A stretch of 64,000 nucleotides of DNA from Candidatus Symbiopectobacterium endolongispinus (GTDB lineage Bacteria > Pseudomonadota > Gammaproteobacteria > Enterobacterales > Enterobacteriaceae), in the NCBI RefSeq assembly GCF_018777385.1, contig NZ_JAFJYB010000003.1, positions 186,001-250,000 of the forward strand. The letters run 5' to 3'. The notes below the pieces were generated by a model. That model worked only from the letters and a program-made list of their open reading frames with translations, made no database searches and was not told where the DNA came from. Of the stretch, positions 61,128 to 64,000 are shown in pieces (positions within the stretch are counted from its first letter, which is position 1; every line of letters starts with the position of its first letter). A program made the position numbers and the translations under genes.

Positions 61128-62370
61128 TTAGCCTAACCAGCGATGGAACATCAGGCGAATGTAGTCAAACAGACAACCAAAAATGCCCCCTTCTTTGACT
61201 TCATTCATCACGACCAGCGGGCGTTGCTCAATGGTTTTGCCATCAAGTTGGAAGTTGATGGTACCAACCACCTGGTTTTTGCTCATCGGTGCGTGCAGTT
61301 CCGTGTTATTGAGCACATAGCTGGCTTTCAGATCTTTCATCCGACCGCGCGGAATGGTGAGGTAGGCATCTTTTTCCACGCTCAGGGAAACCATGTCGCT
61401 ATCACCGAACCAGACGGGCTCGGATGCAAACTCTTTGCCGGCTTTCAGCGGTGCAACGGTTTCAAAGAAACGGAAACCCCAGGTGAGCAGCTTTTTGCTC
61501 TCGGTTTCACGGCCTTTGAAGGTGCGCCCGCCCATCACTACCGAGATCAAACGCATTTGACCTTCAGTGGCCGAGGCAACCAGATTGTAGCCTGCCGCAT
61601 TGGTGTGGCCGGTTTTGATACCGTCGACAGCCAGGCTGCTGTCCCACAACAGGCCATTACGGTTGGTCTGTTTGATGTTGTTAAAGGTGAACTCTCTTTC
61701 TTTATAAATGGTGTACTCGTCCGGCACATCGCGAATCAACGCCTGGCCAATCAGCGCCATATCGCGCGCGGAGCTGTGTTGCCCCGGTGCATCCAAGCCG
61801 TGCACGGTCTGGAAATTGGTGTTCTGCAAACCCAATGTTTTCACATAGTTGTTCATCAGGCTAACGAAGGCATCCTGGCTACCCGCCACATAATCTGCCA
61901 TCGCAACGCAAGCATCATTACCCGATTGCAGAATGATGCCGCGACTGAGTTGTGAAACCGGTACACGATCGCCCGGTTTCAGGAACATCAGCGACGAGCC
62001 CTGAAAGGTCGGGTTTCCGGTTGCCCAGGCATCTTTGCCGACGGTTACGATGTCATTCTGGGTAATCTTGCCGGATTTCAGCGCCTGACCGATAACATAA
62101 CTGGTCATCATTTTGGTCAGACTTGCGGGATCGCGGCGCGCATCGGCATTCATTTCTGCCAACACTTTACCAGAGTTGTAATCAATCAGGATGTACGATA
62201 CCAGAGTTGTAATCAATCAGGATGTACGACTCGGCGTCGATTTGTGGTACGCCGGGGATCATCGTCTTGAGATTGACGTCTTCCGCATGGGCCGTTGTGG
62301 CAACACTGACGGCAAGCAGCGTGCCCAGCGCTGTACCTAAGGTGAAACGAGACGTGATAACAATATTCAT
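61128..62370 (-). pseudogene. dacA: D-alanyl-D-alanine carboxypeptidase DacA (PBP5), broken by a 31-bp duplication
   Basis: PBP5 trims pentapeptides and keeps cell shape regular. ATG 62370 starts a signal peptide ([20 protein letters not shown]...AHAED). After [11 protein letters not shown] a 31-bp tandem duplication (62168-62229) shifts the frame to a stop. Downstream the catalytic domain is complete: SLTK, SGN and KTG motifs in [19 protein letters not shown] and [10 protein letters not shown]. The C-terminal amphipathic anchor [13 protein letters not shown] is also complete. The second frame could start at an internal codon but would have no signal peptide. One copy of the unit restores the family sequence exactly. 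Confidence 0.94.
62168..62229. repeat. 31-bp tandem duplication in dacA
   Basis: A 31-bp unit (62168-62198) is repeated without spacer at 62199-62229, giving a +1 frameshift in dacA. Confidence 0.95.
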
Positions 62371-62537
62371 GATTGGAACTACAACATCCGTGGGGTGAAG
62401 TTAAAAAACGAGCCGTACTATAGCAGATGCGCCATAGCGCGGCACCAGACATTCCGTTACGTGATTTTGCTAAAGCAGAATGGTGTAACAACCCCATGAC
62501 CGCACATTAACATGCGGCGGACTGGGGCGCGAGAGGA

Positions 62538-63644
62538 TTATTGCGCGTCTGCCGCCGTGACAAAGGCGTGCTGCTGCGCTTCTGTTGCCAAACGCTGCTG
62601 AAGTTCAGTGGCCTGTTGGAGGTTTTGAAAAGGGCCAAGCTGAACGCGATACAACCAGTTGCTGGGTGTCACTTTTCCCGTCACGTGGAAGCGTTCGATC
62701 AGGCTTTTCAGCCAGGTTTGCGCACGCTGTGGGTCGCTCAGCGCTCCAACCTGAACCAGATAGCGCCCGTTACTGTTGCCAATCGGTGTCGCTGCCGGCG
62801 TCACGGCAAGCGGGCGCGCTGCTGTGGTTGCTGGCCCGCTGGTCACAGGCGTAGCGGCATGTGTATCTTCCAATACGCCAGAACGCAGGGCTGTAGGAGC
62901 ACCAAGAAACCCACTTGGGCTGGCACTGGTGCTGCTGGCCGGCATGTCGCTGTTATTTTGCACACTGAGGGCGTTGTTACTGACGGGCCTGCTGGCAATG
63001 GCTGCTGGCGCACTGGTTTCCATCACAGGCGTACCCAATCCGCTGGCACCGAGGTTCGGACGATCGGGCAGGGCAAAACTCTCTTTAGCGACGGTTGTCC
63101 CAATAGTGCCTGGCCCGGAGAGCGTGCCATCCGGCGCGACCACGATCGCTTCAACTTTCACTTTGGTATTGTTGGAGATATTGAGGCGATCGCCAGCCGC
63201 CTTGGACAGATCGATAATTCTGCCCGGCGTATACGGGCCGCGATCGTTCACACGAACCACCAGAAGGCGGCCGTTGCTCAGGTTAGTCACGCGGACATAG
63301 CTGGGTAATGGCAGCGTGGGGTGTGCAGCGGTAATGGCGTTGGGATCGAAGATTTCGCCGATAGATGTACGATTCCCGTTGGCTTCAGCGCCGTACCAGG
63401 TTGCCAGACTGACCTCGGAGAAGTTCTGCGCGTTCTGGATCACCTTGTAGGTTTTTCCCTTGATGGTGTAATTCTGCAACGTGCTCGGATTATAGGGCTC
63501 ATAGCGCGGCTCGGCTCCGCCAATCTCTTCCACCGGACCATTATAAGCCGAGGTCGGCGTAATCGGCGCGCGCGGGGCTTCCGTGGTGGTACAGGCTGCA
63601 AGCATCAATGTGACGATGCCGACCCAAAGCCAGTCCTTACGCAT
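62538..63644 (-). CDS. rlpA: Septal lytic transglycosylase / SPOR lipoprotein RlpA
   Basis: Outer-membrane lipoprotein. The signal peptide ends in the lipobox LAAC (Cys about 18). The double-psi beta-barrel domain is at residues about 77-170 (VSLATWYGAEANGNRTSIGE, SYVRVTNLSNGRLLVVRVNDRGPY), with the family's Asp in VNDRGPY. A low-complexity Ala/Ser/Thr/Pro linker follows, then a C-terminal SPOR domain (YLVQVGALSDPQRAQTWL, YRVQLGPFQNLQQA) that binds denuded septal glycan. The 368 residues fit E. coli. It lies between dacA and rodA and is intact. Confidence 0.95.
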   Translation of the reverse strand: MRKDWLWVGIVTLMLAACTTTEAPRAPITPTSAYNGPVEEIGGAEPRYEPYNPSTLQNYTIKGKTYKVIQNAQNFSEVSLATWYGAEANGNRTSIGEIFDPNAITAAHPTLPLPSYVRVTNLSNGRLLVVRVNDRGPYTPGRIIDLSKAAGDRLNISNNTKVKVEAIVVAPDGTLSGPGTIGTTVAKESFALPDRPNLGASGLGTPVMETSAPAAIASRPVSNNALSVQNNSDMPASSTSASPSGFLGAPTALRSGVLEDTHAATPVTSGPATTAARPLAVTPAATPIGNSNGRYLVQVGALSDPQRAQTWLKSLIERFHVTGKVTPSNWLYRVQLGPFQNLQQATELQQRLATEAQQHAFVTAADAQ

Positions 63645-63658
63645 GTGTTTACCTCACT

Positions 63659-64000
63659 TTATAAGTTTTTCGAGAGCATCTTACGGTGCGTGTGGATTGA
63701 CATCACAATGCCAAACCCTGCCATCAACACCACCAACGCTGAGCCGCCGTAACTGATAAGCGGGAGCGGCACCCCGACCACGGGCAATATGCCACTCACC
63801 ATACCGATGTTAACAAAAACATAGACAAACAGAATGAGAATCAGGCCGCCGACCATCACCCGACCAAACGAGGTTTGGGCATTGGCGGCAATTACCAGAC
63901 CACGCATGATGACAAACAGATACATGGCGATCAGAACCAGCACACCAATCAACCCCAACTCCTCTGCCAATACGGCAAAAATAAAGTCGGTGTGGCGTTC
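63659..64000 (-). CDS. mrdB: Rod-shape glycosyltransferase RodA (MrdB), C-terminal part
   Basis: SEDS peptidoglycan polymerase of the elongasome. The window contains the last 113 codons, open from base 64000. Visible parts are [19 protein letters not shown], the membrane helices, and the SEDS signature [19 protein letters not shown] near the C-terminus. It ends [10 protein letters not shown]. It lies 14 bases upstream of rlpA, so the two are probably co-transcribed. No lesion is seen. Confidence 0.96.
   Translation of the reverse strand, partial: ERHTDFIFAVLAEELGLIGVLVLIAMYLFVIMRGLVIAANAQTSFGRVMVGGLILILFVYVFVNIGMVSGILPVVGVPLPLISYGGSALVVLMAGFGIVMSIHTHRKMLSKNL

Noticed and set aside
61143-61955. 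Plus-strand open frame of 270 codons opposite dacA
   Set aside because: The dacA sequence on the other strand is unmistakable, and the plus-strand product resembles nothing.
1-64000. CRISPR array, prophage, insertion sequence, tRNA or rRNA genes
   Set aside because: No spaced direct repeats, transposase, integrase, phage structural gene, or tRNA/rRNA sequence was recognised. The tandem repeats found are two- to four-copy slippage products inside genes.
1-64000. Nanopore-type sequencing error as the cause of all frameshifts
   Set aside because: Some lesions are in homopolymers (menD G7, tyrP C5) and could be errors, but exact 20- and 31-bp duplications, multi-codon deletions, nonsense substitutions and the sparing of essential genes are not explained by it.

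Overview
This is an enterobacterial chromosome segment. The gene blocks rcsC/rcsB/rcsD, menFDHBCE, cnoX-ybbO-tesA-ybbA-ybbP, purMN/upp-uraA, hda-yfgD-bepA-bcp-gcvR-dapA-bamC-purC, tmcA-ypfH-ypfN-dapE-yffB-ypfM and cspE-crcB-tatE-lipA-lipB-ybeD-dacA-rlpA-rodA follow E. coli order and protein sequence closely, although the blocks are joined differently. The short palindromic repeats with TATACCC/GGGTATA ends and the moderately GC-rich composition point to the Pectobacteriaceae/Sodalis/Yersiniaceae side of the Enterobacterales. I cannot name the species.

The main feature of the window is gene decay. About thirty of roughly sixty genes carry at least one inactivating lesion: single-base indels, in-frame nonsense codons, short tandem duplications (4 to 31 bp) or internal deletions. 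The essential genes visible here (dapA, dapE, bamC, hda, lipA, lipB, and the end of rodA) are open, and so is purC. The dispensable genes are broken. This is what a recently host-restricted bacterium in early genome reduction looks like, and it is not what random sequencing error looks like.

Layout. 1-6440: Rcs phosphorelay (rcsC and rcsB intact, rcsD frameshifted) and a MicF small RNA upstream of rcsD. 6440-13600: menaquinone operon, with five of six genes damaged and menB intact. 13600-17300: yfaZ, a broken tyrosine permease tyrP, a broken CinA-like yfaY and a GC-rich block without a gene. 17300-22860: cnoX, ybbO, tesA, ybbA, ybbP. 22860-27700: a small AT-rich orphan gene, speG, and a Fur-box siderophore uptake pair. 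27700-33300: purM/purN, upp/uraA and a Sel1-repeat protein. 33400-40300: hda to purC. 40490-46725: a decayed run (yeaL, tmcA, LOG, Nudix, ypfH, chemotaxis receptor). 46765-53840: a catabolic cluster of LysR regulator, CitMHS transporter, DUF1446/AtuA-like protein, DUF4387-like protein, AtoD, AtoA and AtoB. 53888-57260: ypfN, an M15 peptidase, dapE, yffB, ypfM and a racemase. 57480-64000: cspE, crcB with a fluoride riboswitch, tatE, lipoate genes, ybeD, dacA, rlpA and the end of rodA.

Consequences. Menaquinone synthesis, the Rcs relay through RcsD, fluoride export, uracil uptake, tyrosine uptake, ferric-siderophore uptake, PurN-type formyl transfer and PBP5 should all be lost or impaired. Lysine/diaminopimelate synthesis, outer-membrane assembly, lipoate synthesis and replication control are retained. 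Several regulatory elements remain intact next to dead genes: the fluoride riboswitch, the UTP-sensing upp-uraA start region, the Fur box and the PurR box. Residue comparisons with E. coli are from memory of those protein families, since no alignment was run.
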